A DNA stretch of 64,000 bases from Chloroflexota bacterium (GTDB lineage Bacteria > Chloroflexota > Anaerolineae > Anaerolineales > Villigracilaceae): NCBI GenBank assembly GCA_021787595.1, contig JAJYLQ010000001.1, positions 186,001 through 250,000 of the forward strand, given 5' to 3'. Shown here piece by piece: positions 37,800 to 45,489 of the stretch; positions within the stretch are counted from its first letter, which is position 1, and every line of letters begins with the position of its first letter. The notes below the pieces were generated by a model. That model saw only the letters and a list, made by a program, of their open reading frames with translations. It made no database searches and was not told the DNA's origin. Position numbers and translations under genes: made by a program.

Positions 37800-38579
37800 T
37801 CACCGGTTCTGTTCTTTCCGCACGAACATGAATGTGCCAATAAATAAAAATATCAAAAAGACAACGGCCATCAATGTCAGGTTATATGCGGGCCCTTGCA
37901 CAATGGCATTGGCGTAATCTGTGCGTCCAATGTAAAAGATATCGCGGGTTAAATCCACGGCGTAACGCATCGGCGAAATGCGGGAAAGAAAATCGAGATA
38001 CCAGGGCAGGGATTGCATCGGATTGAAAACGCCTGCGAGGAAGAATTGCGGCAGCATGATATATGGGAAAACCTGATCCGCCGTCCGCCGATTGTTCAGG
38101 TTCGAGAGAATGATCACGCCGAAGGCCGCGCCGAATAGACAAGTCACAATGCCCGACCAGCCCAGACCGATCAATTGTGCAATGGAAAGCCTTACTCCTA
38201 CGAACAAACCAAAAGCGACAACGCCAATCGCCTGCACCATCGCGACCAGCGTCTCACCGACGATCTTCCCAAGAATGATCGTGTAACGCGAAATGGGCGA
38301 GACAAAGACTTCCTGGCTGAAGTCGTTCTCGCGGTCGTCAATCAGCGAGATGACGCCCATTGCGGCGGACTGGAACAAAGTCTGCGCGAAGACGCCCGTG
38401 AAAATGTAGGCGATGTAATCAAAGCTCGAGCCTGATCCAAGCGCGGCCTGCATACTTCCGCCGAGGATCACGATGAACAACAATGGAAACATCAACGATG
38501 AAATCAGCCGCGCGGGGTCGCGCAGTAATTTCATCAAATCGCGATACGCTAAGGTCAGGACTGCGTAAACTTCTCTCAT
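37800..38579 (-). CDS. ABC-2 type transporter permease
   Basis: A 259-residue permease of the ABC-2 family with six membrane helices. The amphipathic first part, VLTLAYRDLMKLLRDPARLISSLMFPLLFIVILGG, and the block NDFSQEVFVSPISRYTIILGKIVGETLVAM are typical of exporters for drugs, polysaccharides or lipids. The start overlaps the stop of the ATPase gene by 4 bp (ATGA). Substrate unknown. The transporter would be a dimer of this protein with two copies of the neighbour ATPase. Confidence 0.92.
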   Translation of the reverse strand: MREVYAVLTLAYRDLMKLLRDPARLISSLMFPLLFIVILGGSMQAALGSGSSFDYIAYIFTGVFAQTLFQSAAMGVISLIDDRENDFSQEVFVSPISRYTIILGKIVGETLVAMVQAIGVVAFGLFVGVRLSIAQLIGLGWSGIVTCLFGAAFGVIILSNLNNRRTADQVFPYIMLPQFFLAGVFNPMQSLPWYLDFLSRISPMRYAVDLTRDIFYIGRTDYANAIVQGPAYNLTLMAVVFLIFLFIGTFMFVRKEQNR

Positions 38580-39511
38580 GATTCCTTGATAATCTCCAGA
38601 TAAGCATCTTCGAGCGATGGGTCGTGTGTCTTGACGAGACTCAACGGAGTCTCGATGGCTTTGATGATCTTTTGGACATCGTTGCCGTGCAGGTTAATTC
38701 TGAACGAAGCCGTTTCGGTAAACTCGACTTTCAAGCGGCGCAGTTCATCCCGTAACTTATTTCGCTCCTGCGAGTCGATCAGCAGATACGTTTCGGTCAA
38801 TTGCGCTTTGACTTGATCCGGCGAGCCTTGCGCGACGATTCGTCCGCGGTTGATAATGCAGACTTGGTCCGCGCCCTCTGCCTCGTCCAGGTAATGAGTC
38901 GTGAGGAAGACCGTCGTGCCGCGTTCGCGCCGCACCCGGCTCAGATATTCCCACAGTGTGCGCCTGCTGAGCGGATCGAGACCGGAAGTTGGTTCGTCCA
39001 GAAAAAGAACGCCGGGTTTATGCAAAAGACTGCGAATGATCTCCAGCTTGCGCCGCATCCCGCCGGAGAATTTCTTTACCGGTTTTCCCATTTCGTTCTC
39101 CAATCCCAATAACGCGGCCAGCTCGGAAACTTGTTGTTTGTAGGCGCGCGGCATCGTGGAATAGGCTGGGCGGAATGGATACAGCCCATACAACACCGCG
39201 TGGAATCGGATATTCTCTTCCGCGGTGAGATTGAAATCGAGGCTCGGCTGCTGGAAGATGATGCCGATATTCTGGCGCACCGCGCTTTGCTCGCGGCGGA
39301 TGTCGTGCCCGACGATGCGCGCCGCTCCGGATGTGGCATTGAGCGTTGTGGTCAAAATGGAAATGGTCGTCGTTTTCCCCGCGCCGTTCGGGCCGAGCAA
39401 TGTAAAGAATTCGCCCGCTGCAACGGAGAAGGAAATTCCGTCCACCGCGTTTTCTTTTGCGCCGCGGTAACGCTTGGTCAGGTTTTCAACTTCGACAACA
39501 GGCTGAGTCAT
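38576..39511 (-). CDS. ABC transporter ATP-binding protein (DrrA-like)
   Basis: A 311-residue ATPase. Walker A GPNGAGKTTT, Q-loop FQQPSLDFNLTAEEN, signature KFSGGMRRKLEIIRSLLHKPG, Walker B VLFLDEPTSGLD and the His switch LTTHYLDEAE are all intact. The C-terminal 80 residues are the dimerising tail found in DrrA-type drug exporters. The ATG at 39511 is used; the upstream in-frame TTG at 39523 has no support. With the permease and possibly DUF2269 upstream it forms an operon. Confidence 0.95.
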   Translation of the reverse strand: MTQPVVEVENLTKRYRGAKENAVDGISFSVAAGEFFTLLGPNGAGKTTTISILTTTLNATSGAARIVGHDIRREQSAVRQNIGIIFQQPSLDFNLTAEENIRFHAVLYGLYPFRPAYSTMPRAYKQQVSELAALLGLENEMGKPVKKFSGGMRRKLEIIRSLLHKPGVLFLDEPTSGLDPLSRRTLWEYLSRVRRERGTTVFLTTHYLDEAEGADQVCIINRGRIVAQGSPDQVKAQLTETYLLIDSQERNKLRDELRRLKVEFTETASFRINLHGNDVQKIIKAIETPLSLVKTHDPSLEDAYLEIIKES

Positions 39512-39535
39512 GCTGGAATCCAAATTACTGTTCTT

Positions 39536-39994
39536 TCATCCCCACAGCGCTGGCTTGACCACCATGAGGAAGACAATGATGGTGACATCTGCGGCGACAA
39601 GAATTCCGAGTCGTCTGCCGCGTTTTGCGGCGGCTTGATAGTTGGGCGAATCGAATCCTTCGCTTTCCAAAAGCTGAGTCTGGCGTTTCGCGACCGGCGC
39701 ATAAAAAACGATTCCGAGCAGAGCGGCAATCGCGTACAGGATCAACGCGGTCAAAAGCCATGGCGTTGTCAGAGGGATGGGAAGAATGAACGCCATCGTT
39801 AGTCCGGTAATCAGAAGCAATCCATAACATGGATTGGCGACGCGGCTGTCAATCAATTTAATATTACGCAGAACAAAAGGGAGGGTTTTCGGTTCACGCG
39901 AAGCCTGTGCGATCCAGATTCCGTATGTGATGTTGGCCCCGACTGCGGTAATAGCCGAAAGCACGTGTATCCACTTTACCAGTAAGAACAACAT
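39536..39994 (-). CDS. DUF2269 family membrane protein
   Basis: A 152-residue membrane protein with four hydrophobic helices: LVKWIHVLSAITAVGANITYG, ANPCYGLLLITGLTMAFIL, WLLTALILYAIAALLGIVFY and LGILVAADVTIIVFLMVVKP. The opening KWIHVLSAI with its His is the DUF2269 hallmark (related to heme-binding, CopD-like membrane domains). Function unknown. The gene is 24 bp upstream of the ABC ATPase and likely the first gene of the operon. Confidence 0.85.
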   Translation of the reverse strand: MLFLLVKWIHVLSAITAVGANITYGIWIAQASREPKTLPFVLRNIKLIDSRVANPCYGLLLITGLTMAFILPIPLTTPWLLTALILYAIAALLGIVFYAPVAKRQTQLLESEGFDSPNYQAAAKRGRRLGILVAADVTIIVFLMVVKPALWG

Positions 39995-40075
39995 GGCAGC
40001 CTCATGATCCTGTTGGGATAAACAACTCGTTTCCGATTCTACCCAAGTTTGCCGAAGAATTCCACTGCTGTTTTT

Positions 40076-40096
40076 ACACGGTTTTTACAACCGTGT
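40076..40096. promoter_or_regulatory. Operator-like palindrome in the divergent region of the DUF2269 and esterase genes
   Basis: ACACGGTT-TTTAC-AACCGTGT is a perfect 8-bp inverted repeat with a 5-nt centre, in the 150-bp region between divergent genes. A -10-like TATAAA (40118-40123) for the esterase lies about 21 bp to its right. It could be an operator or a hairpin. Confidence 0.5.
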
Positions 40097-40144
40097 CATA
40101 CACTCTTTTCAACGATGTATAAAATTGGACGATGAGGAGTTCCC

Positions 40145-41161
40145 ATGAAGAAGAAATCGGTTTTTGCCTTGATTGTTGTGCTGGTCGTTTCGTCAGCGTG
40201 CAGTTCCTTGCACAGTGGATTGCCCCAACCGGTCCCACCGACTCAAAACCCGCCGAATCTCGCGACGGCCTATGCGTATCCGTCTGTGACGCCTTTGCCC
40301 ACGCCGTTGGGTTATTCCGTGCCGCCGACCGCACCATCCACGAAGGGAATGCCGGGCGCGAAGAAAAGCATTGCCGACCATGCCAGCAAGGTCTTGCGGG
40401 ATGTGACTTATTGCAGCGCGAGCGGTGTTGACTTGAAGATGGATGTTTATTTTCCAAAGAATGTAACTGGCCCGACGCCGTTGGCTGTTTTCGTGCATGG
40501 CGGCGGATGGACACAAGGAAACAAGTCCGGCCTTCCGGCTGGCGACGCCGTCGGCTTGCTGGATGCGGGCTTCACGGTGGCCTCATTGGATTATCGCCTC
40601 GCGCCGCAAGTTCAATTCCCGGCGATGATCGAAGATGTCAAATGCGCCATCCGGTCTTTCCGCGCCAATGCCAGCCAATATAACATTGATCCAAATAAGA
40701 TCGGCGTCTGGGGCGGGAGCGCGGGCGGGCATCTCGTCTCGCTGCTTGGCGTCACCGATCAAAGCGCGGGCTTCGATGTGGGACAATATCTCGACCAATC
40801 CAGCCGCGTGCAAGCCGTTGTGGATATGTTCGGCCCGGCGGATTTGGTAACAGGCTTTTCCAAAGCGTATGCAAATATGCGTGACACGGTTTTCGGAACG
40901 TTCGATCTTGCCAAGGCCAGCCCGGTGACTTACATCACTTCTGATGATCCGCCATTTCTGATTTTGCAGGGCGATGCGGACAAGACTGTCCCGCTGAGTC
41001 AATCCCAGGAGTTCTACGATAAATTGACCGCGGCGGGAGTCCCGGCCCAGCTCGTCATCGTTCACGGCGGACCTCATGGCTTGAACGCGCCCAATGAGAC
41101 CCCCTCGCGCCCTGAACTAACACAAATGATTGTGAATTTCTTCAGTCAGCATTTGAAATGA
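40145..41161 (+). CDS. Lipoprotein alpha/beta hydrolase (esterase, HSL-like)
   Basis: A 338-residue lipoprotein. The signal peptide has a lipobox (LVVSSACSS, Cys at about 20), then a Pro/Thr-rich linker to about residue 75. The hydrolase domain shows the oxyanion-hole HGGGWTQGN, the nucleophile elbow WGGSAGGHLVS (Ser near residue 198), the Asp of ILQGDADKTVP and the His of VHGGPHGLNA. These are the marks of carboxylesterases of the HSL/BD-FAE type. It would sit outside, tethered to the membrane. The gene is convergent with the DegV gene, separated by only 3 bp. Confidence 0.92.
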   Translation: MKKKSVFALIVVLVVSSACSSLHSGLPQPVPPTQNPPNLATAYAYPSVTPLPTPLGYSVPPTAPSTKGMPGAKKSIADHASKVLRDVTYCSASGVDLKMDVYFPKNVTGPTPLAVFVHGGGWTQGNKSGLPAGDAVGLLDAGFTVASLDYRLAPQVQFPAMIEDVKCAIRSFRANASQYNIDPNKIGVWGGSAGGHLVSLLGVTDQSAGFDVGQYLDQSSRVQAVVDMFGPADLVTGFSKAYANMRDTVFGTFDLAKASPVTYITSDDPPFLILQGDADKTVPLSQSQEFYDKLTAAGVPAQLVIVHGGPHGLNAPNETPSRPELTQMIVNFFSQHLK

Positions 41162-41164
41162 GGC

Positions 41165-42007
41165 TTACGCTCTCACCGAAGCAAACCCCAATCCATTCGG
41201 GCCGACGTGCGTGCCGATGACCGTCGTTACGTTGACCATCAAAATGTCACGCGGCACGGACTGGCTCATTTCATTCATAACCTGATTCAAAAACTCGCGG
41301 GCGCGCGGCTCGGCGTTGGTGTGAAGAATGGCCAGCCGTTCGAGCTTTCCGCCTGCGCGCATGAATGACATCATACGTTCATTGGCTTGCTTTGTTGTCC
41401 GCACCGCGCGGATGGCTTTGACTTGACCATCGGTCAGTTCAATCACCGGCTTGATGCTCAATAAACTTCCCAATAATGCAACCGTACCGGGAATGCGCCC
41501 GCTGCGGCGGACATATTCGATGGTGTCCAGCGCGGCGAAGACGTGCAGGCGCGAACGCGTCGATTCGATTGCGGCAAGCGCGGCGTCGAAACCATCGTCT
41601 GCGTTTTCAGCCGCGGCCAATACTTGAAAGCCGAGCCCGAGTGAAAGCGAGCGGCTATCCACAACTTTGACTCGATTAGGAAATTCGCTCGCTGCTTGTC
41701 GAGCCGTCCCGACCATCGAGGTTAGCGGCCCGGCGGCATGAATCGAAATGACTTGATCACAACCTTTGCTGAATAATCTTTGATAACGCAAGGCAAATTC
41801 CCCGATGGATGGTGCGGCGGTCGTCGGTGGAATTCTGAAATCAGGCAACCGTTTATAAAATTCTTCGCGCGAGATTCCTTCGCCGTCCGCGTATCCTTTG
41901 CCTTCGAGAATCAAAATGGACGGCACGACTTCGATGCCATATTGATCAACAAGATATTGCGGAAGATCGCAGGTGGAATCGGTAACGATGCCGAGTTTCA
42001 TAACCAT
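41165..42007 (-). CDS. DegV family protein (FakB-like fatty-acid-binding)
   Basis: A 280-residue DegV/EDD-fold protein that binds fatty acids for the FakA kinase in Firmicutes (FakB). The opening MKLGIVTDSTCDLPQ and the fatty-acid carboxylate contacts such as TTAAPSIGEF (TSxPS-like, T and S near residue 58) and the helix VISIHAAGPLTSMVGTARQAA are clear. The gene for the DAK2/FakA protein lies 152 bp upstream, on the same strand, which supports the call. Starts at 42007 or 42001 are both possible; a family B repeat lies where a ribosome-binding site would be. Confidence 0.88.
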   Translation of the reverse strand: MVMKLGIVTDSTCDLPQYLVDQYGIEVVPSILILEGKGYADGEGISREEFYKRLPDFRIPPTTAAPSIGEFALRYQRLFSKGCDQVISIHAAGPLTSMVGTARQAASEFPNRVKVVDSRSLSLGLGFQVLAAAENADDGFDAALAAIESTRSRLHVFAALDTIEYVRRSGRIPGTVALLGSLLSIKPVIELTDGQVKAIRAVRTTKQANERMMSFMRAGGKLERLAILHTNAEPRAREFLNQVMNEMSQSVPRDILMVNVTTVIGTHVGPNGLGFASVRA

Positions 42008-42008
42008 T

Positions 42009-42095
42009 ATGTTATTGCGAGGAGTGGCGCTAAAGCGCCACGACGAAGCACTGCGTTCTCTCAGTGTGGCAATCTCCTCATTGATGGTTCCACGA
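42009..42095. repeat. Dispersed palindromic repeat, family B (long copy)
   Basis: ATTGCGAGGAGTGGCGCTAA AGCGCCACGACG ... TGTGGCAATCTCCTCATTGA TGGTTC: the same modules as at 2936-3010, with the GGCGC-TAAA-GCGCC hairpin, in inverted order. It fills most of the gap between the FakA-like and FakB-like genes. Confidence 0.75.
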
Positions 42096-42159
42096 GATCG
42101 CTTCGCTCGCTGGGTCTCGATATGTGCTTCGCACTACTCGACCAGCGCTCGCCATGATT

Positions 42160-43830
42160 TTATTCTATCGAAACGATGAATTGATAATGCGGCTGCCCGC
42201 CGTCCTGCAATTCGATCTCGAGGTTGGGATAAACCTCGCGCACCACATCCACGATGCGATTCGCATCGGACTGGTTCATCTCTTCGCCATGGATCAACGT
42301 GACCAGTTCGTGTTCTTCAGCGTTGGCCTTCTTCAACAAATCGAGCAGGCCTTCTTCGACGGATTTTGCCGAAGCCACCAGCTTGCCGTCCAGCAAGGCA
42401 ATGACCTGGCCCTCTTTCACGTTCACGCCATCAATCTCGACCGAACGCGTCGCGGTCGTCACCTCGCCTGATTTGACGGAGGCCAAAGATTTGGTCATCT
42501 TCTCGGCAACGGAATCCAGCTCGCCGTCCGGGTTGTGAACGAGCATGGCGGCCAATCCCTGCGGCACCGATTTGCTCGGCACCACGGCCACTTTTTTCAC
42601 CGTCACATCTTTGGCCTGGTTGGCAGCCATCACAATATTTTTATTATTCGGGAGAATGATGACTTTATCCGTTGGCAGGTTTTCGAACGCCGACAAGATT
42701 TCCTGCGTGGACGGATTCATCGTCTGTCCGCCCTCGACGATGGCTGCCGCGCCGAGGCTGGCGAAGATGCGGCTCAATCCCGGACCGGGAGATACAACCA
42801 CCACTGCAATTTGATTCGGCTCGATCCTCGCCAGTTCGAGTTTCCCGCCGCGCGATCCGGCGTTGATATCTTCCATTTGCGCCACGAGGTTCTCCATGGC
42901 GACCTTTGTGATCGTGCCGATGTTCATGATGTAATCAATCGGCTCATAGCGTTTGTCGGTCGGCACGTGGATGTGCATGCGGTACATGCCTTCGCCTTCG
43001 CCCACTTGAATGGACGTGCCCATCGCTTCCAGTCTGTTATAGAACTTCTGCAGTTCGAAGTGACTGTTCGGGAAAAAATCCACGACGACTTCGAAGTCCT
43101 GGCCGTCTTCGACTTCCTGCATGGCATTCTCGAAATTCAAGGAGGAAAGCGGCTGGACGGTGGCAAGCGGCACATCGAGCGGCTCGCCGTTGATGTGCCG
43201 CATCATCCCCTCCAAAATATAAAATAGACCTTTGCCGCCGGAGTCAACGACACCAGCCTGTTTCAAAACCGGAAGCAATTCCGGCGTGTGATTGACGGCT
43301 TGGTCCGCGGCAGGCACGCATCTTGCCAGGACTTCAATCGGGTCCTGCGTTTCTGACAGCGCGGACTCCGCTGCGGCTGCCGCGTCCTTCGCGACGGTGA
43401 GGATGGTCCCCTCCACGGGTTTGACCACACCTTTATACGCGGTGTCGCGCGCTTCGACAAAGCCGCGCACGAGGGACGCCGCGTCGATCACCTCGCAATC
43501 CTGAAGTCCACGCGCGAAACCGCGCCACAACTGCGAAAGGATCACGCCCGAATTGCCGCGCGCGCCCATCAATGCGCCTTTGGCAACCATCGCCATCATC
43601 CGGCCTGCATGTCTCTCCGCCGAATCCTTGACCTCGTTCCAAGCTGAGGTCATGGTGAGCATCATGTTCGTTCCGGTATCGCCATCGGGAACAGGAAATA
43701 CATTCAATGAATTGACTGTTTGCTGGTTGGTCTTCAGCCACATCAAACCGGCTTCGACCAGATGCTTGACTGCCTGGCCGTCATAAGGCCGGTTACGCAA
43801 TCGCTCGAGGCGTGCACGATCCACACTCAT
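42160..43830 (-). CDS. DAK2-domain fatty-acid kinase (FakA-like)
   Basis: A 556-residue, two-domain protein. The N-terminal DhaL (DAK2) domain shows NSLNVFPVPDGDTGTNMMLTM, which coordinates Mg-ATP, and GARGNSGVILSQLWRGFA. The C-terminal DegV-like/middle part includes DSGGKGLFYILEGMMR and ELARIEPNQIAVVVVSPGPGLSRIF. In Firmicutes FakA phosphorylates fatty acids held by FakB. The neighbouring DegV protein and Asp23 protein fit that module. It starts 12 bp after the Asp23 gene. Confidence 0.92.
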   Translation of the reverse strand: MSVDRARLERLRNRPYDGQAVKHLVEAGLMWLKTNQQTVNSLNVFPVPDGDTGTNMMLTMTSAWNEVKDSAERHAGRMMAMVAKGALMGARGNSGVILSQLWRGFARGLQDCEVIDAASLVRGFVEARDTAYKGVVKPVEGTILTVAKDAAAAAESALSETQDPIEVLARCVPAADQAVNHTPELLPVLKQAGVVDSGGKGLFYILEGMMRHINGEPLDVPLATVQPLSSLNFENAMQEVEDGQDFEVVVDFFPNSHFELQKFYNRLEAMGTSIQVGEGEGMYRMHIHVPTDKRYEPIDYIMNIGTITKVAMENLVAQMEDINAGSRGGKLELARIEPNQIAVVVVSPGPGLSRIFASLGAAAIVEGGQTMNPSTQEILSAFENLPTDKVIILPNNKNIVMAANQAKDVTVKKVAVVPSKSVPQGLAAMLVHNPDGELDSVAEKMTKSLASVKSGEVTTATRSVEIDGVNVKEGQVIALLDGKLVASAKSVEEGLLDLLKKANAEEHELVTLIHGEEMNQSDANRIVDVVREVYPNLEIELQDGGQPHYQFIVSIE

Positions 43831-43842
43831 TAAATCTTTCTC

Positions 43843-44199
43843 CTAATCCGAATTGCTGACGCGCAGGCCAGCGACATGAATGTTGACTTCGTGAACCGGC
43901 ATCCCCAGCGCCTTTTCGACGTGGAATTTGACCGTGTTGGCAACGCTATCCGCCACCGTTGTGACGCGCGTGCCATATTCGATGATGATGTAGATGTCAA
44001 TGTCAATGTTCTCGCCATCGTAGCGCACGGAAACGCCGCGCGCCGGTTCGCGCGTGATCGTCTGCGCCAACCCCTCCGCCAGATTCTTCGGCGCGAGACC
44101 GACCACGCCGTACGATTCCAGCGTGGCATGATACGCGATCGCTGCGACCGCGCCCGGTGCAATGTGGATTCCGCCCAGTGAAGTAGTTTCTTCGCCCAT
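43843..44199 (-). CDS. Asp23/Gls24 family envelope stress protein
   Basis: A 118-residue Asp23/Gls24-type protein: SLGGIHIAPGAVAAIAYHATLESYGVVGL, then VRYDGENIDIDIYIIIEYGTRVTTVADSVANTVKFHVEKALG (pieces). Family members lie near the cell envelope, and this one is the usual neighbour of FakA/DAK2 genes, here in the order asp23-fakA-fakB. The divergent gene is rpmB, and the 175-bp gap holds the rpmB promoter. A suitable ribosome-binding site (GGA) precedes the start. Confidence 0.9.
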   Translation of the reverse strand: MGEETTSLGGIHIAPGAVAAIAYHATLESYGVVGLAPKNLAEGLAQTITREPARGVSVRYDGENIDIDIYIIIEYGTRVTTVADSVANTVKFHVEKALGMPVHEVNIHVAGLRVSNSD

Positions 44200-44234
44200 G
44201 GTTTCCTCTCGTCCTTTTATTGTAACAAATTGCT

Positions 44235-44263
44235 TTGAGGAAGGTTACGTTCTGTGGTACAAT
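44235..44263 (+). promoter_or_regulatory. rpmB promoter
   Basis: -35 TTGAGG (44235-44240), a 17-bp spacer and -10 TACAAT (44258-44263), 112 bp before the rpmB start. The leader contains two perfect hairpins: CTTCCTGC-GCAAGG-GCAGGAAG (44296-44317) and GGCAGG-AAAACA-CCTGCC (44335-44352), the second just before the ribosome-binding site. Confidence 0.75.
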
Positions 44264-44374
44264 GCCCTGCCCTGTCGAACGAAGATGCAGGCGTTCTTCC
44301 TGCGCAAGGGCAGGAAGGCAATTGTAATCGTTAGGCAGGAAAAACACCTGCCATTTTGGAAAGGAACGTGTGCA

Positions 44375-44560
44375 ATGGCTAAATGTGCAAACTGCGGCAA
44401 GACCACCACTTTTGGGCATAACCGCTCGTTCTCCCTGCGCGCCACCAACCGGGATTTCAAACCCAATCTTCAAAAGGTGACGATCATGAAGAATGGCCGC
44501 AAGGTCAAACAGGTTTTGTGCGCCAAGTGCATCAAGGCGCTCGGTAAAGCGGCAGCGTAG
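44375..44560 (+). CDS. rpmB: Ribosomal protein bL28
   Basis: A 61-residue bL28. MAKCANCGKTTTFGHNRSFS and QKVTIMKNGRKVKQVLCAKC are typical. Two CxxC pairs (CANC near residue 4 and CAKC near residue 51) mark the zinc-binding form of the protein. AAAGG is 11-14 nt before the ATG at 44375. The leader with two hairpins may be an autoregulatory site for the protein, as is common for ribosomal genes, but no known motif was recognised. It is monocistronic: a terminator follows 18 bp later. Confidence 0.95.
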   Translation: MAKCANCGKTTTFGHNRSFSLRATNRDFKPNLQKVTIMKNGRKVKQVLCAKCIKALGKAAA

Positions 44561-44577
44561 TAATCTTCGATTGCCCA

Positions 44578-44607
44578 CAAAGTCATGGCGAAAGCCGTGA
44601 TTTTTGT
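44578..44607 (+). terminator. rpmB terminator
   Basis: TCATGGC-GAAA-GCCGTGA, one G-U pair, with an A-run before and TTTTTG after the stem. Confidence 0.85.
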
Positions 44608-44633
44608 TTAAGACCAATACCTCCGCCATTTGT

Positions 44634-44656
44634 GGGACAATTTGGCAAATTGTCCC
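44634..44656. other. Perfect 23-bp palindrome GGGACAATTTG-G-CAAATTGTCCC
   Basis: Two perfect 11-bp arms around one base. It lies between the rpmB terminator and the 3' end of rpe (convergent), and no gene start is nearby. No T-tract follows. It may be a protein-binding site, a remnant of another element or a hairpin. Confidence 0.6.
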
Positions 44657-44713
44657 TATGTTCGCCGCTCCCGATGCCGCATTGGCGAAAGTATTGTAAG
44701 ACGATTGCTTTTT

Positions 44714-44792
44714 TAAACACAAAGGACACAACGGACACGAAGAAAAAAAGGGTTCCCTTGCGCACCTTTGTGAACTTCGTGTTAAAAAGTTT
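44714..44792. repeat. Dispersed palindromic repeat, family C (copy 2)
   Basis: AACACAAAGGACACAACGGA CACGAAG ... GCGCACCTTTGTGAACTTCG TG: inverted ACACAAAGG/CCTTTGTG arms, as at 36019 and 62787. It reaches the rpe stop codon. Confidence 0.7.
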
Positions 44793-44796
44793 GTAG

Positions 44797-45489
44797 CTAC
44801 AACTCGCGGACGCGCTTCGCTGGAATTTGTTTCATCGCATCGCGCAATGCGCTGATCCCCGCTTCGATTCCATTTGGATGATCGAACACCGCATTGCCCG
44901 CGACGAAAACGTTTGCCCCGGCGTCTTTCATTTTAGGCAGCGTCTCAGCCGAGATGCCGCCGTCCACTTCGAGATACGCGGACGATTTTATTTTGTCCAA
45001 TTGTTTGCGAATTTCAGCCGCCTTTTCCGCGGTCTCGGGCAAAAAGGCCTGACCGGAGAATCCCGGGTTGACGCTCATCACCAAAACCAAATCCGCCAGA
45101 TGCAAAACCGGTTCGATGGCCGAAACGGGCGTGCCGGGATTCAACGTCACGCCAGCCAGACAGCCCAGCGATTTGATATGCTGCAGCGTTCTATGTATAT
45201 GCGGGCAGGTTTCCACGTGAACCGTCAGATGCGACGCGCCGGCTGTGGCGAATGCTTCGAGGTAACGTTCGGGCTGTTCGATCATCAGATGCACATCGAG
45301 CGGAAGTTTAGTCGCGCGCCTGAACGTCTCGACGAGGAACGGGCCCATCGTTATGTTCGGAACGAAGTGACCGTCCATTACGTCAACGTGGATCCAATCC
45401 GCGCCGGCGGATTCGCACGCGGTAATCGCCTCCTTGAGTCGAAGAAAGTCAGAGGCGACGATGGAGGGGGCAATAAGATATTGGGTCAT
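44797..45489 (-). CDS. rpe: Ribulose-phosphate 3-epimerase
   Basis: A 230-residue TIM-barrel enzyme that interconverts ribulose 5-phosphate and xylulose 5-phosphate in the pentose-phosphate pathway. IAPSIVASDFLRLKEA, WIHVDVMDGHFVPNITMGP (metal-binding His and Asp), PLDVHLMIEQPERYL, VMSVNPGFSGQAFLP and LEVDGGISAETLP make up the known set of motifs. Its start overlaps the stop of the kinase gene by 4 bp (ATGA). Length is normal. Confidence 0.97.
   Translation of the reverse strand: MTQYLIAPSIVASDFLRLKEAITACESAGADWIHVDVMDGHFVPNITMGPFLVETFRRATKLPLDVHLMIEQPERYLEAFATAGASHLTVHVETCPHIHRTLQHIKSLGCLAGVTLNPGTPVSAIEPVLHLADLVLVMSVNPGFSGQAFLPETAEKAAEIRKQLDKIKSSAYLEVDGGISAETLPKMKDAGANVFVAGNAVFDHPNGIEAGISALRDAMKQIPAKRVREL

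Noticed and set aside
44162-44374. A longer L28 frame beginning upstream
   Set aside because: It runs through the promoter and the leader hairpins. Family length and the ribosome-binding site place the start at 44375.
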